Assembly: GCF_013266735.1 (NCBI RefSeq) | Contig: NZ_JABSNU010000009.1 | Span: forward strand, 165,410-229,409 | DNA from: Pedobacter foliorum | GTDB taxonomy: Bacteria > Bacteroidota > Bacteroidia > Sphingobacteriales > Sphingobacteriaceae | Direction of reading: 5' to 3' | Length of the DNA: 64,000 nt | Shown here: positions 43,981 to 52,060 of the stretch, one piece after another | How the letters are laid out: every line of letters starts with the position of its first letter | Position numbering within the stretch: position 1 is the stretch's first letter | Position numbers and translations under genes: made by a program | The notes under the pieces: generated by a model | Seen by the model: only the letters and a program-made list of their open reading frames with translations | Databases searched by the model: none | Told to the model about the DNA's origin: nothing

Positions 43981-45018
43981 ATGAAAGTAGACCAGGAAAA
44001 GAGCGACTTTTTAGACGAAATGCTCAATCATTGGCAGGAAGAGAACCTCTTATCGCCAGATGACGTTAAAAAGTTACGTAACAGTTATGAGACTAAAAGT
44101 TTCGACTGGCGCCGATTAGCTCAGTACTCTTTTTGGATTGCAATGGCCTGTGGCGTTATATCACTGGGTGCTCTTTTAATTGACAACAAGGTTTTAAACT
44201 ATCTGGAGCACATTTTTACTGCTTCTGATGTGATGATAAGTATTTTATCGGCAGCTGGTGCAGCTGCCTTATACTACTTTAGTTTTAAAAGAAAGAAGCT
44301 CAAATCGCATCTGGTATTTAGTAATGAGGCCATGGTTTTTACAGCGGTAATGTTAACGGCCAATGCCATTGCTTACCTCGGCAAGGCTATCGACAATGGC
44401 AGTTCGCACTTCTCTTTACTCATACTGGCTTCTGTGTTTATTTATGGAGTACTGGCCTATATCTTTAAATCAAGACTGATATGGGCTTTTGTATTGATTT
44501 CATTAGGTGCCTGGTTTGGTACTGAAACCGGTTATTTATCGCGCTGGAACTGGTACTTTCTTGGGATGAATTACCCGCTTCGCTTTGTGATTTTTGGCTT
44601 ATGCCTTACCGGATTTTCTTTTCTAATTAAAGACAATAAAAAGATGGGCATCTTTTTCCAGACAAATTATGTCTGTGGTATGGTCTATTTATTTGTTTCT
44701 CTGTGGTTACTTTCGGTCTTCGGTAACTTCAGTTCATTAGAAGAATGGTATTCTGTAAAACAATTAAGTTTGTTTTATTGGGGTATACTGTCGGCCGCCT
44801 TCTGCCTGATCAGCATTTACATCGGTTTGAAACACAGAGATGATATTGCCAGAGAATTTGGCATTACCTTTCTGTTTATAAACCTCTACACAAGGTATTT
44901 TGAATACTTTTGGGACACCTGGCACAAGGCCTTATTCTTTTGCGTACTCGCCGCTTCATTCTGGTTTATTGGCCGCAGAGCAGAAAAGATCTGGAATCTT
45001 GAGTTTCTAAAGAAATAG
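43981..45018 (+). CDS. DUF2157-like multi-pass membrane protein
   Basis: 345 residues. A cytoplasmic N-terminal helical region (1-50, with FLDEMLNHWQEENLLSPDDV, the usual opening of DUF2157) is followed by about ten hydrophobic helices. The function is unknown. It lies 46 nt after the antiporter and may be in its unit. It converges on a LysE-type gene with only 4 nt between stops, the 3' ends forming a shared hairpin (45004-45034). Confidence 0.8.
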   Translation: MKVDQEKSDFLDEMLNHWQEENLLSPDDVKKLRNSYETKSFDWRRLAQYSFWIAMACGVISLGALLIDNKVLNYLEHIFTASDVMISILSAAGAAALYYFSFKRKKLKSHLVFSNEAMVFTAVMLTANAIAYLGKAIDNGSSHFSLLILASVFIYGVLAYIFKSRLIWAFVLISLGAWFGTETGYLSRWNWYFLGMNYPLRFVIFGLCLTGFSFLIKDNKKMGIFFQTNYVCGMVYLFVSLWLLSVFGNFSSLEEWYSVKQLSLFYWGILSAAFCLISIYIGLKHRDDIAREFGITFLFINLYTRYFEYFWDTWHKALFFCVLAASFWFIGRRAEKIWNLEFLKK

Positions 45019-45034
45019 CTTATTACTTTAGAAA
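45004..45034. terminator. Hairpin shared by two converging gene ends
   Basis: TTTCTAAAG (45004-45012) pairs with CTTTAGAAA (45026-45034), with a 13-nt loop that contains both stop codons (TAG 45016-45018 on plus; the minus-strand stop at 45025-45023). It is AT-rich and so weaker than the other terminators. Confidence 0.5.
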
Positions 45035-45643
45035 ATGAATGTACACTATTTTGCATACATGATATGCCGATAATGCAAAAAATAATATGGCAATTCCTTT
45101 ATTAACTATATAGCTGCTCAGCGCAAATTTCTCTTGAATATACTGGGCAAAGCGTGCAAATCCGTATAATGCTAACCCGGCACCAATACCCGAACCGATA
45201 CTAAAAACAGACAAAGAAAGGTATCCAATATCTATCCATTCATGTGATATCAGGTAAGTACCCACAAATAACCAGTAAGGTATTTGCATTGGGTTTACAA
45301 CGCCTAAAATCAAGCCGTATTTTATACTGTCTTTTTTTGAATAATCGGCCTTAGGCATTTCCTTACGAGATCTCCAGGTAATTACACCTAGTATCCCGAA
45401 CATGAAAACCATGATAACATCAATGATATTATCGAGCTTAATTTCGCTCGATAGCCATTGTACAAAACGCATCACTCCGAAAGTAAAGAATATCTCGACA
45501 GTTGAAAACGCCATAATAAAGTATAAGGCCTGACGTAGCCCTCTCGTAATTGTTATCTGAACAACCGTTAAATTAATATTTCCCGGCGGTATGTAACCAA
45601 TCATGTTCAGAATTACCCCTAAAAAGAGTGTTAAAAAAAGCAT
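45023..45643 (-). CDS. LysE/RhtB family exporter
   Basis: A 206-residue membrane protein with six predicted helices. It opens with the family-like MLFLTLFLGVILNMIGYIPP then GNINLTVVQITITRG, in which PPGNINL corresponds to the conserved PGP region of LysE transporters. It probably exports amino acids or similar metabolites; the substrate is unknown. It begins 14 nt after the uvrA stop on the same strand, so it may be co-transcribed with uvrA. Confidence 0.85.
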   Translation of the reverse strand: MLFLTLFLGVILNMIGYIPPGNINLTVVQITITRGLRQALYFIMAFSTVEIFFTFGVMRFVQWLSSEIKLDNIIDVIMVFMFGILGVITWRSRKEMPKADYSKKDSIKYGLILGVVNPMQIPYWLFVGTYLISHEWIDIGYLSLSVFSIGSGIGAGLALYGFARFAQYIQEKFALSSYIVNKGIAILFFALSAYHVCKIVYIHFLK

Positions 45644-45657
45644 GTGCGAAGATACAA

Positions 45658-48459
45658 TTATTTCAAATGAGCTTTTAAATACTTAGCAGTATAAGATGCT
45701 TTTACTGCTAAAAGATCTTCAGGTGTGCCTTCAAAAACAATATTACCCCCTTTATCTCCACCTTCAGGGCCAATATCTATTACCCAATCTGCAGATTTTA
45801 TCATGTCCATATTGTGCTCTATTACTAAAATTGTATTGCCCTGCTCTATTAAAGTGTTAAGCGCAATTAATAGTTTTTTAATATCATGGAAGTGCAAACC
45901 GGTAGTTGGTTCATCAAATATGAACAAGGTTTTATTAGCATTATTTCCTTTGATTAAGAAGGAAGCCAGTTTAATACGCTGTGCCTCACCACCTGAAAGG
46001 GTATTAGAGGATTGTCCCAAATGTACATAGCCTAAGCCCACATCAACCAGAGGTTGTAGTTTGTTTAATATTTTGGGTTCATTTTTAAAGAATTCTACCG
46101 CCTCTTCAATTGTTAAGTCTAATATATCCGCAACGTTTTTATCCTGATAAGTTACATCAAGTACCTGTTGCTTAAATCTTCGGCCTCCACAAGTTTCGCA
46201 TGGCAGGTAAATATCTGCCATAAACTGCATTTCTATTTTAACTTCTCCCTCGCCTTGGCAAACATCACAACGACCACCCTCCACATTAAACGAAAATGCT
46301 GCTGGTTTTAAGCCCGCGGCCTTTGAAGCAGGCAAAGCTGAAAACAAAGCTCGTACATCATCCCATGCTTTTACGTAAGTTACCGGATTAGATCTTGATG
46401 ATCGGCCGATTGGATTTTGATCGACCATTTCAACCTGGCTAACCAATTCATAATTACCATAAATACCATCATAAGCTCCTGTTTGTTCTCCAGAGTAGTT
46501 CCCTATTGCTTTTTGTACGGCAGGGTATAGTATTTTCTTGATTAAACTTGTTTTTCCTGATCCCGAAACGCCACTTACAACTGTAAACACGCCCAAAGGG
46601 AATTTTACATCTATATTTTTAAGGTTGTTTTCTCTGGCACCCTTAATTAGAATATGGTCTTTCCACCCTCTTCTTTTTACTGGAATCGCGATTTGCTCCT
46701 CCCCAGAGAGGTATTTTCCGGTTAAGCTATTCTTATCTTTTATGATTTCATCGTATGTACCACTAAAAACAAGGTTACCGCCGTGAGTTCCGGCTTCGGG
46801 ACCTATATCAATAATATGGTCAGCCGCCTTCATCATTTCCTCTTCATGCTCTACCACAAGAACTGTATTTCCTACGTTTCTGAGTGAAACCAGCACCTCT
46901 ATCAGCTTATTGGTATCTCTTGGATGTAATCCTATACTTGGTTCATCAAGCACATATATAGAGCCCACTAAGCTACTTCCTAATGAAGTAGCAAGGTTAA
47001 TGCGCTGAGATTCTCCACCTGAAAGTGTATTAGACAGCCTGTTAAGTGTAAGGTAGCCTAAGCCAACATTGTTCAGATATAGCACGCGACTACTAACCTC
47101 TGCCAATAACCGTTTAGCTATTTTCGCATCGTTTGACGAAAGGGTTAGGTTGTCAAAGAAGTTAAGGATAGTTGATAAAGGCATCAAAACGATATCAATA
47201 ATTGATTTATCGTTGATTTTTACATACGATGCATCTTTACGTAATCTTGAGCCTTTACAATCAGGACAAGAAGTTTTACCTCTATAACGAGATAGCATTA
47301 CACGGTATTGGATTTTAAAGGTCTGCTCTTCCAGTTCTTTAAAAAAAGCATCAAGTCCTTCAAAATACTTATTACCTGTCCATAATAACCTCTGCTCCTT
47401 TTCGGTTAATTCATTAAATGGCCTGTGAATCGGGAAGTCAAATTTAGCAGCACTTTTAACAAGCTTAGCAAGCCATTCCTTCATTTTCTCGCCTCGCCAA
47501 GGCGCAATTGCATTGTCGAAAACACTTTTACTCTTATCAGGAATAACTAAATCTTCATCTATACCTATTACGTTTCCATAACCTTCGCACCTTTTACAGG
47601 CACCATAGGGGTTATTGAAACTAAAGAAATTTGGAGTTGGTTCGTCGAAACGAATTCCATCAAGCTCGAAACGATCACAGAAGTTTGTTAGTTTTCCATC
47701 ATGATCTACATAGCAATCTCCTTTTCCTTCGAAGAAGGCAGTTTGCACTGAATCAGCTATGCGACTTAAAGTTTCCTCTTCTGTATTAACTACAATTCGA
47801 TCAATCAAAATCTTGATTGTGTTTTCGTCTTTTAGTTCGAAATCTTTAAAAGATTCATCTTCAAGAATAGCTTCAATTTTATGAACTGCATCATTATAAA
47901 AAACTCGTAAAAAGCCTTTTTGCAACAATACTGCCAACTCTTCTTTTACAGATCTATTGTTGTGAGGGAATAAAGGACAAAATATAGTAACAGTGCTATC
48001 CTCTTCAAGATTAGAGATAAAATCGACTACTGTAGTAACTGTGTCTTTTTTTACCACATTACCAGAAATAGGAGAATATGTTTTCCCAATTCTGGAGAAC
48101 AGCAGCTTTAGATAATCATAAATCTCGGTTGAGGTACCTACTGTTGATCGCGGATTTGACGTGATCACCTTCTGTTCGATGGCAATCGCCGGAGCAATTC
48201 CTTTTATGTAATCAACATCAGGTTTATTCATCCTGCCCATAAACTGACGGGCATAGGAAGACAAACTCTCAACGTATCTCCTCTGACCTTCAGCGTATAG
48301 GGTATCAAATGCTAAAGATGACTTACCTGATCCCGACATTCCGGTTATTACAACCAGCTTGTTTTTAGGAATTGCTACATCTATATTCTTTAGGTTATGA
48401 ACTCTGGCACCCTTTATGATAATATTTTTGTGTGGATCTTTGTCGATTTCGTTATTCAT
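45658..48459 (-). CDS. uvrA: Excinuclease ABC subunit A
   Basis: DNA-damage recognition ATPase of nucleotide excision repair. It has 933 residues with two ABC modules: Walker A GMSGSGKSS near residues 39-47 and GVSGSGKTS in the second half, with signature motifs LSGGESQRINLA and LSGGEAQRIKLA. The zinc-binding cysteine pairs CKRCEGYG, CPDCKGSR, CDVCQGEG and CETCGGRR are all present. It is a single-copy uvrA in this window; UvrB and UvrC are elsewhere. An inverted repeat and -7 element lie upstream (48490-48532). Confidence 0.97.
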   Translation of the reverse strand: MNNEIDKDPHKNIIIKGARVHNLKNIDVAIPKNKLVVITGMSGSGKSSLAFDTLYAEGQRRYVESLSSYARQFMGRMNKPDVDYIKGIAPAIAIEQKVITSNPRSTVGTSTEIYDYLKLLFSRIGKTYSPISGNVVKKDTVTTVVDFISNLEEDSTVTIFCPLFPHNNRSVKEELAVLLQKGFLRVFYNDAVHKIEAILEDESFKDFELKDENTIKILIDRIVVNTEEETLSRIADSVQTAFFEGKGDCYVDHDGKLTNFCDRFELDGIRFDEPTPNFFSFNNPYGACKRCEGYGNVIGIDEDLVIPDKSKSVFDNAIAPWRGEKMKEWLAKLVKSAAKFDFPIHRPFNELTEKEQRLLWTGNKYFEGLDAFFKELEEQTFKIQYRVMLSRYRGKTSCPDCKGSRLRKDASYVKINDKSIIDIVLMPLSTILNFFDNLTLSSNDAKIAKRLLAEVSSRVLYLNNVGLGYLTLNRLSNTLSGGESQRINLATSLGSSLVGSIYVLDEPSIGLHPRDTNKLIEVLVSLRNVGNTVLVVEHEEEMMKAADHIIDIGPEAGTHGGNLVFSGTYDEIIKDKNSLTGKYLSGEEQIAIPVKRRGWKDHILIKGARENNLKNIDVKFPLGVFTVVSGVSGSGKTSLIKKILYPAVQKAIGNYSGEQTGAYDGIYGNYELVSQVEMVDQNPIGRSSRSNPVTYVKAWDDVRALFSALPASKAAGLKPAAFSFNVEGGRCDVCQGEGEVKIEMQFMADIYLPCETCGGRRFKQQVLDVTYQDKNVADILDLTIEEAVEFFKNEPKILNKLQPLVDVGLGYVHLGQSSNTLSGGEAQRIKLASFLIKGNNANKTLFIFDEPTTGLHFHDIKKLLIALNTLIEQGNTILVIEHNMDMIKSADWVIDIGPEGGDKGGNIVFEGTPEDLLAVKASYTAKYLKAHLK

Positions 48460-48489
48460 TGATTTCGTGATAGAATACTGCTAATATAC

Positions 48490-48532
48490 CTCAAAAAACG
48501 AATATTTGGTTTTTTGAGACATTGCAAAAATA
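48490..48532 (-). promoter_or_regulatory. uvrA -7 element followed by a perfect inverted repeat
   Basis: Minus-strand TATTTTTG (48532-48525) fits TAnnTTTG. Just downstream, CTCAAAAAAC (48490-48499) and GTTTTTTGAG (48509-48518) form a perfect 10-bp inverted repeat with a 9-nt spacer. It covers roughly +3 to +31 of the predicted transcript, so it could be an operator or a 5'-leader hairpin. Confidence 0.45.
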
Positions 48533-48574
48533 AGGCTCTCAGACCACTTTTATTTTTTTTTAACACTTTTTCTA

Positions 48575-48604
48575 TTGAATTCTAATAAAAAAATGCTTCT
48601 TTTG
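48575..48604 (+). promoter_or_regulatory. Possible promoter of the ECF sigma gene
   Basis: TTG at 48575-48577, a 19-nt spacer, then TTCTTTTG (48597-48604), one mismatch from TAnnTTTG. The predicted leader is about 120 nt. The 270-nt gap between uvrA and this gene holds no coding sequence. Confidence 0.35.
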
Positions 48605-48729
48605 AAATAATTAACTGAACAACAACACACCACCATCATAAAAACCAATAGGAGAAATCATATCGAAACAAACATCTACTAAGTATTTTTTAGCAATATA
48701 AGAGCAAGGGATTTAGTAAGGATACTCCT

Positions 48730-49305
48730 ATGAAATTACAACAATATAGTGATCAGGATTTGGTGAAGTTATACCTTACCGGCAACGAAGCCGTTTTGGA
48801 AGAACTTTTAAGAAGACACAAATCAAAAATTTATACTTCAATCTATTTATTGGTTAAAGACCAATACTTAGCGGAAGATATATTTCAGGATGCCTTTATT
48901 AAGGTTATTAACACATTACGATCTGGACGTTACAATGAAGAAGGTAAATTTTTACCGTGGGTGATGCGTATTGCGCATAATTTGGTTATAGATTATTTTA
49001 GACGTGAAAAACGAGGTCCGGTAATTACAAGTGCCGACGGTACCGATGTATTTAATATGCTGCAATTTCATGAAGAAAGTGCAGAGGATAGAATTTTGAG
49101 GGAGCAAACTCATTTTGATTTAAGAGCAATGATACATTTACTGCCTGATGATCAGAAAGAAGTTTTAATTATGCGACACTATGCAGACCTCAGTTTTAAA
49201 GAAATAGCTGATTTAACTGATGTAAGTATAAATACCGCTTTAGGACGTATGAGGTATGCTTTGAGCAATCTTCGTAAAATGATGAAGGTTAAGGAAATAT
49301 CATAA
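48730..49305 (+). CDS. ECF-type RNA polymerase sigma factor
   Basis: 191 residues with sigma region 2 (LLRRHKSKIYTSIYLLVKDQ, AEDIFQDAFIKV, WVMRIAHNLVIDYFRREKRG) and region 4 (LPDDQKEVLIMRHYADLSFK with HTH LTDVSINTALGRMRYALSNL). No transmembrane anti-sigma gene follows. Instead a small soluble 63-residue gene lies 99 nt downstream, before a terminator. From memory related Sphingobacteriaceae have the same pairing. The regulon is unknown. Confidence 0.93.
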   Translation: MKLQQYSDQDLVKLYLTGNEAVLEELLRRHKSKIYTSIYLLVKDQYLAEDIFQDAFIKVINTLRSGRYNEEGKFLPWVMRIAHNLVIDYFRREKRGPVITSADGTDVFNMLQFHEESAEDRILREQTHFDLRAMIHLLPDDQKEVLIMRHYADLSFKEIADLTDVSINTALGRMRYALSNLRKMMKVKEIS

Positions 49306-49404
49306 TATCACTAAAAATAAAAAAATATAAATAATTGTTGTTAGGGTTAAAATAAATTAATAACAATAGCGTTAATTAGTAAAACTAATATACGCTTATT
49401 GCTT

Positions 49405-49596
49405 ATGATGGAAACCTCTACTTCAGTTAACAAACTAAATTACGGACAGCAAAAACAGGAAATGATTCCTGCAGATGATGTTGAACCACAGGATTTATCG
49501 TTCTATGAGAACATAAAACCGCAGTTGGACAGCTTAGCTAAAAACCCTTCTGATACAACTATATCGAAGATTTTAGCCTACTCTAGAGCCAAGTAA
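49405..49596 (+). CDS. Small acidic protein downstream of the ECF sigma factor
   Basis: 63 residues from ATG 49405 (MMETSTSVNKLNYGQQKQEM); an in-frame TTG at 49399 and ATG at 49408 are alternatives. It is soluble and acidic, with a DDVEPQDLSFYENIKPQLDS segment and a basic end (ILAYSRAK). No known domain is visible. It is bracketed by the sigma gene and a terminator, so it probably shares the sigma transcript. A role as sigma partner is possible but unsupported beyond position. Confidence 0.65.
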   Translation: MMETSTSVNKLNYGQQKQEMIPADDVEPQDLSFYENIKPQLDSLAKNPSDTTISKILAYSRAK

Positions 49597-49610
49597 TTTA
49601 CAAACGAATT

Positions 49611-49642
49611 AAAGCTGCCAACATTTTGGCAGCTTTTTTTAT
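49611..49642 (+). terminator. Terminator of the ECF sigma unit
   Basis: AAAGCTGCCA (49611-49620) pairs with TGGCAGCTTT (49627-49636) and is followed by a T run to 49640. It lies 15 nt after the small acidic gene. Confidence 0.9.
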
Positions 49643-49768
49643 TCCTTTAAATGAAAATCGCCTTATCGGATTTTGATAAAAGACGTTTTTATCTCGTCAT
49701 TAACAAGAAGAATATCGTTAAAATGAAATTGAGCTTAATACTTTCATTTATGGACAATCGATTCAAAA

Positions 49769-49800
49769 TTGAAAATTAAGAGCAAAAATATATAAGTTTG
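49769..49800 (+). promoter_or_regulatory. nth promoter, consensus match
   Basis: TTG (49769-49771), a 21-nt spacer and TAAGTTTG (49793-49800), an exact TAnnTTTG. Only three bases separate the -7 element from the nth ATG (49804), so transcription should start at or next to the start codon, giving a leaderless mRNA. Confidence 0.7.
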
Positions 49801-49803
49801 CAA

Positions 49804-50484
49804 ATGCTCAAAAAAGAACGATATAAGCTTTTTGTGTCACATTTTTCTGCCAAGCAACCTGATGCCGAAACAGAATTGCACTATAACAATCCATTTCAGT
49901 TACTTGTTGCAGTTATTTTATCTGCTCAATGTACAGATAAGAGGATAAATCAGGTTACTCCTGCCCTCTTTCAACGTTTTCCGGATGCTAAGGCACTGGC
50001 CGATGTTACTCCTGATATTGTATTTGATTACATTAGAAGTGTGAGCTACCCAAATAACAAAGCAAAACATTTAGTGGGTATGGCTAAAATATTGCTAAAT
50101 GATTTTAACAATGTAGTACCTTCTGATGTTGATGATTTGCAAAAAATGCCCGGCGTTGGAAGGAAAACTGCCAATGTAATTGCATCTGTAATTTACAATG
50201 CACCGGCTATGGCTGTGGATACACATGTTTTTAGGGTTGCAAACCGAATTGGTTTGACCACCGGAAAGACTCCTTTGGCTGTTGAAAAAGATCTGGTAAA
50301 GAACTTACCTGAAGAAACGATACATGTTGCACATCATTGGCTGATATTGCATGGCAGATATGTTTGCCTGGCAAGATCTCCAAAATGTAGTATTTGCGAT
50401 ATCACAAGCTTTTGCAAATATTATCAAAACAAGAATAAAATAACTAAAATACTTAGTGATTCAGAGCTAATAACAAAAAAATAA
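49804..50484 (+). CDS. nth: Endonuclease III
   Basis: Base-excision-repair DNA glycosylase/AP lyase for oxidised pyrimidines. 226 residues from ATG 49804; the TTG six bases earlier overlaps the -7 box and is unlikely. The helix-hairpin-helix LQKMPGVGRKTANVIASVIY holds the catalytic lysine, AVDTHVFRVANR holds the catalytic aspartate, and the C-terminal iron-sulphur loop has cysteines spaced C-X6-C-X2-C-X5-C. It lies directly upstream of recA but has its own promoter. Confidence 0.96.
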   Translation: MLKKERYKLFVSHFSAKQPDAETELHYNNPFQLLVAVILSAQCTDKRINQVTPALFQRFPDAKALADVTPDIVFDYIRSVSYPNNKAKHLVGMAKILLNDFNNVVPSDVDDLQKMPGVGRKTANVIASVIYNAPAMAVDTHVFRVANRIGLTTGKTPLAVEKDLVKNLPEETIHVAHHWLILHGRYVCLARSPKCSICDITSFCKYYQNKNKITKILSDSELITKK

Positions 50485-50492
50485 TAATTTAT

Positions 50493-50534
50493 TTGTTATT
50501 TTAAATTAAATAATAGTTATGTTTGCTAACATAA
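50493..50534 (+). promoter_or_regulatory. recA promoter with inverted repeat over the -7 box
   Basis: TTG (50493-50495), a 22-nt spacer and TATGTTTG (50518-50525), an exact TAnnTTTG. A perfect 7-bp inverted repeat TTATGTT (50517-50523), spacer TGCT, AACATAA (50528-50534) spans the -7 box and start site, the position expected of a LexA-type operator. The leader before ATG 50602 is about 73 nt. Confidence 0.6.
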
Positions 50535-50601
50535 TTAGTAATAAGAAAATCATTTTACGTTAAGAAATGTAAGCCGTTACTTTCTTACAGAATTTAATAA
50601 T

Positions 50602-51621
50602 ATGAGCACAAACGCAAACGCAGACAAATTAAAGGCATTACAGCTTACTTTAGATAAGTTAGAAAAATCATACGGTAAAGGAACTGTTATGAAATTAGGT
50701 GATAATGCTGTAGAGGCTATCGAATCTATTTCGACTGGATCTATTAGTTTAGATATTGCCTTAGGAATTGGCGGTGTACCAAAAGGAAGGGTTATTGAAA
50801 TATATGGCCCTGAATCTTCAGGTAAAACAACTTTAGCAACTCATATTATTGCTGAAGCACAGAAAAAAGGTGGCTTAGCAGCTTTTATTGATGCTGAACA
50901 TGCATTTGATAAAGGTTATGCAAAAAAATTAGGCGTTGATGTAGATAATTTATTGATATCACAACCGGATAATGGTGAACAAGCTTTGGAAATTGCTGAC
51001 AACCTAATCAGATCCGGTGCAATTGATGTGATCGTTATTGACTCGGTTGCGGCATTGGTACCTAAAGCTGAGATTGAAGGGGAAATGGGAGATTCAAGAA
51101 TGGGCCTTCAAGCTCGTTTAATGTCTCAAGCTTTACGTAAACTAACAGGAACTATTGCTAAAACAGGATGTTGCTGTATTTTCATTAACCAATTACGTGA
51201 AAAGATTGGTGTAATGTTTGGAAATCCAGAAACAACAACCGGTGGTAATGCACTAAAGTTTTATGCTTCAGTTCGTTTAGACATCCGTAGAACTTCGCAA
51301 ATTAAGGATTCAGATGAAGTAGCAGGAAACAGGGTTAAAGTAAAGATTGTTAAAAACAAAGTTGCTCCACCTTTCCGTATAGCTGAGTTTGACATTATGT
51401 TTGGCGAAGGAATATCTAAAACCGGTGAAATCATCGATTTAGGTGTTGACTTTAACATCATCAAAAAAGCTGGTTCTTGGTTCTCTTATGGAGACACTAA
51501 ATTAGGTCAAGGTAGAGATGCGGTTAAACAGTTATTACTTGATAACCCGGAGCTATCTGAAGAAATTGAAGCAAAAATCAGAGCTGAAGTTACCGGCGAA
51601 AAACTGGAAGAGAAAGCTTAA
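50602..51621 (+). CDS. recA: Recombinase RecA
   Basis: Strand-exchange ATPase of homologous recombination and activator of the SOS response. 339 residues with Walker A GPESSGKT (69-76), the Walker B segment DVIVIDSVAALVPKAE, loop L1/L2 regions EGEMGDSRMGLQARLMSQAL and FINQLREKIGVMFGNPETTT, and a lysine/glutamate-rich C-terminus. Complete and single. The promoter carries an inverted repeat that suggests damage control. Confidence 0.98.
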   Translation: MSTNANADKLKALQLTLDKLEKSYGKGTVMKLGDNAVEAIESISTGSISLDIALGIGGVPKGRVIEIYGPESSGKTTLATHIIAEAQKKGGLAAFIDAEHAFDKGYAKKLGVDVDNLLISQPDNGEQALEIADNLIRSGAIDVIVIDSVAALVPKAEIEGEMGDSRMGLQARLMSQALRKLTGTIAKTGCCCIFINQLREKIGVMFGNPETTTGGNALKFYASVRLDIRRTSQIKDSDEVAGNRVKVKIVKNKVAPPFRIAEFDIMFGEGISKTGEIIDLGVDFNIIKKAGSWFSYGDTKLGQGRDAVKQLLLDNPELSEEIEAKIRAEVTGEKLEEKA

Positions 51622-51666
51622 ATTATAATTTAAACCATAAAGAAGAGCCCGTACCATACGTGGGCC

Positions 51667-51749
51667 GTTGTCCTGAATTTATTTCAGGACCTCCCACTAG
51701 CCAGGCTTTCTTTCTCTTGAGAGATCCTAAAATAAATTCAGGATGACGA
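51667..51749 (-). repeat. Interspersed palindromic element, copy 4
   Basis: The best-preserved copy at both ends. On the minus strand: CGTCATCCTGAATTTATTTT, then AGGATCTCTC, core AAGAGAAAGAAAGCCT (51718-51703, one change from consensus), CTAGTGGGAGG, and TCCTGAAATAAATTCAGGAC. Each end is itself a small palindrome (TCCTGAA...TTCAGGA), so the element can fold into two hairpins or one long stem. It lies between recA and the terminator at 51758. Confidence 0.8.
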
Positions 51750-51757
51750 ACGATATA

Positions 51758-51799
51758 AAAAAGGGGGTGTATCATAAATTTATGATACACCCCCTTTTT
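51758..51799. terminator. Bidirectional terminator between recA and a membrane-protein gene
   Basis: A perfect 21-bp palindrome, arms 51758-51778 and 51779-51799 (AAAAAGGGGGTGTATCATAA and its complement), with T runs on both strands. It lies between converging genes and shares the GTGTATC...GATACAC centre with the terminator at 31920. Confidence 0.85.
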
Positions 51800-51817
51800 G
51801 TATTTAAGACCTTTTAC

Positions 51818-52042
51818 TTATTTATAGCTTGGAGCCTGATTATTTGGATTCATTCCTGGAGTATTATTCTCCATAAAATGAGCGTCGATCTTTACAATAG
51901 CAACAATAGCTATAACCGTCATCAATACCAAAACCACCAAACCTATATAGTTTCTGTTCTTATCCTTTTTAATTAACCAGATTAAAAAGATGATTAATGG
52001 CACAAGCATTAAACCAAAGAAAACAAAACTCATCACACCCAT
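51818..52042 (-). CDS. Small two-helix membrane protein, unknown function
   Basis: 74 residues (71 if started at the second ATG, 52033). Two transmembrane helices (about 4-24 and 33-50) are joined by a short basic loop (IKKDKNRN), followed by a proline/asparagine-rich tail (NNTPGMNPNNQAPSYK). No family is recognised. It lies 18 nt downstream of tsaD on the same strand and is probably co-transcribed with it, ending at the shared terminator. Confidence 0.7.
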   Translation of the reverse strand: MGVMSFVFFGLMLVPLIIFLIWLIKKDKNRNYIGLVVLVLMTVIAIVAIVKIDAHFMENNTPGMNPNNQAPSYK

Positions 52043-52060
52043 AATTATACTTTTTATATG

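Noticed and set aside
51743..51976. 77-codon plus-strand ORF after recA
   Set aside because: It starts in the repeat element, runs through a perfect terminator and is antisense to the small membrane-protein gene.
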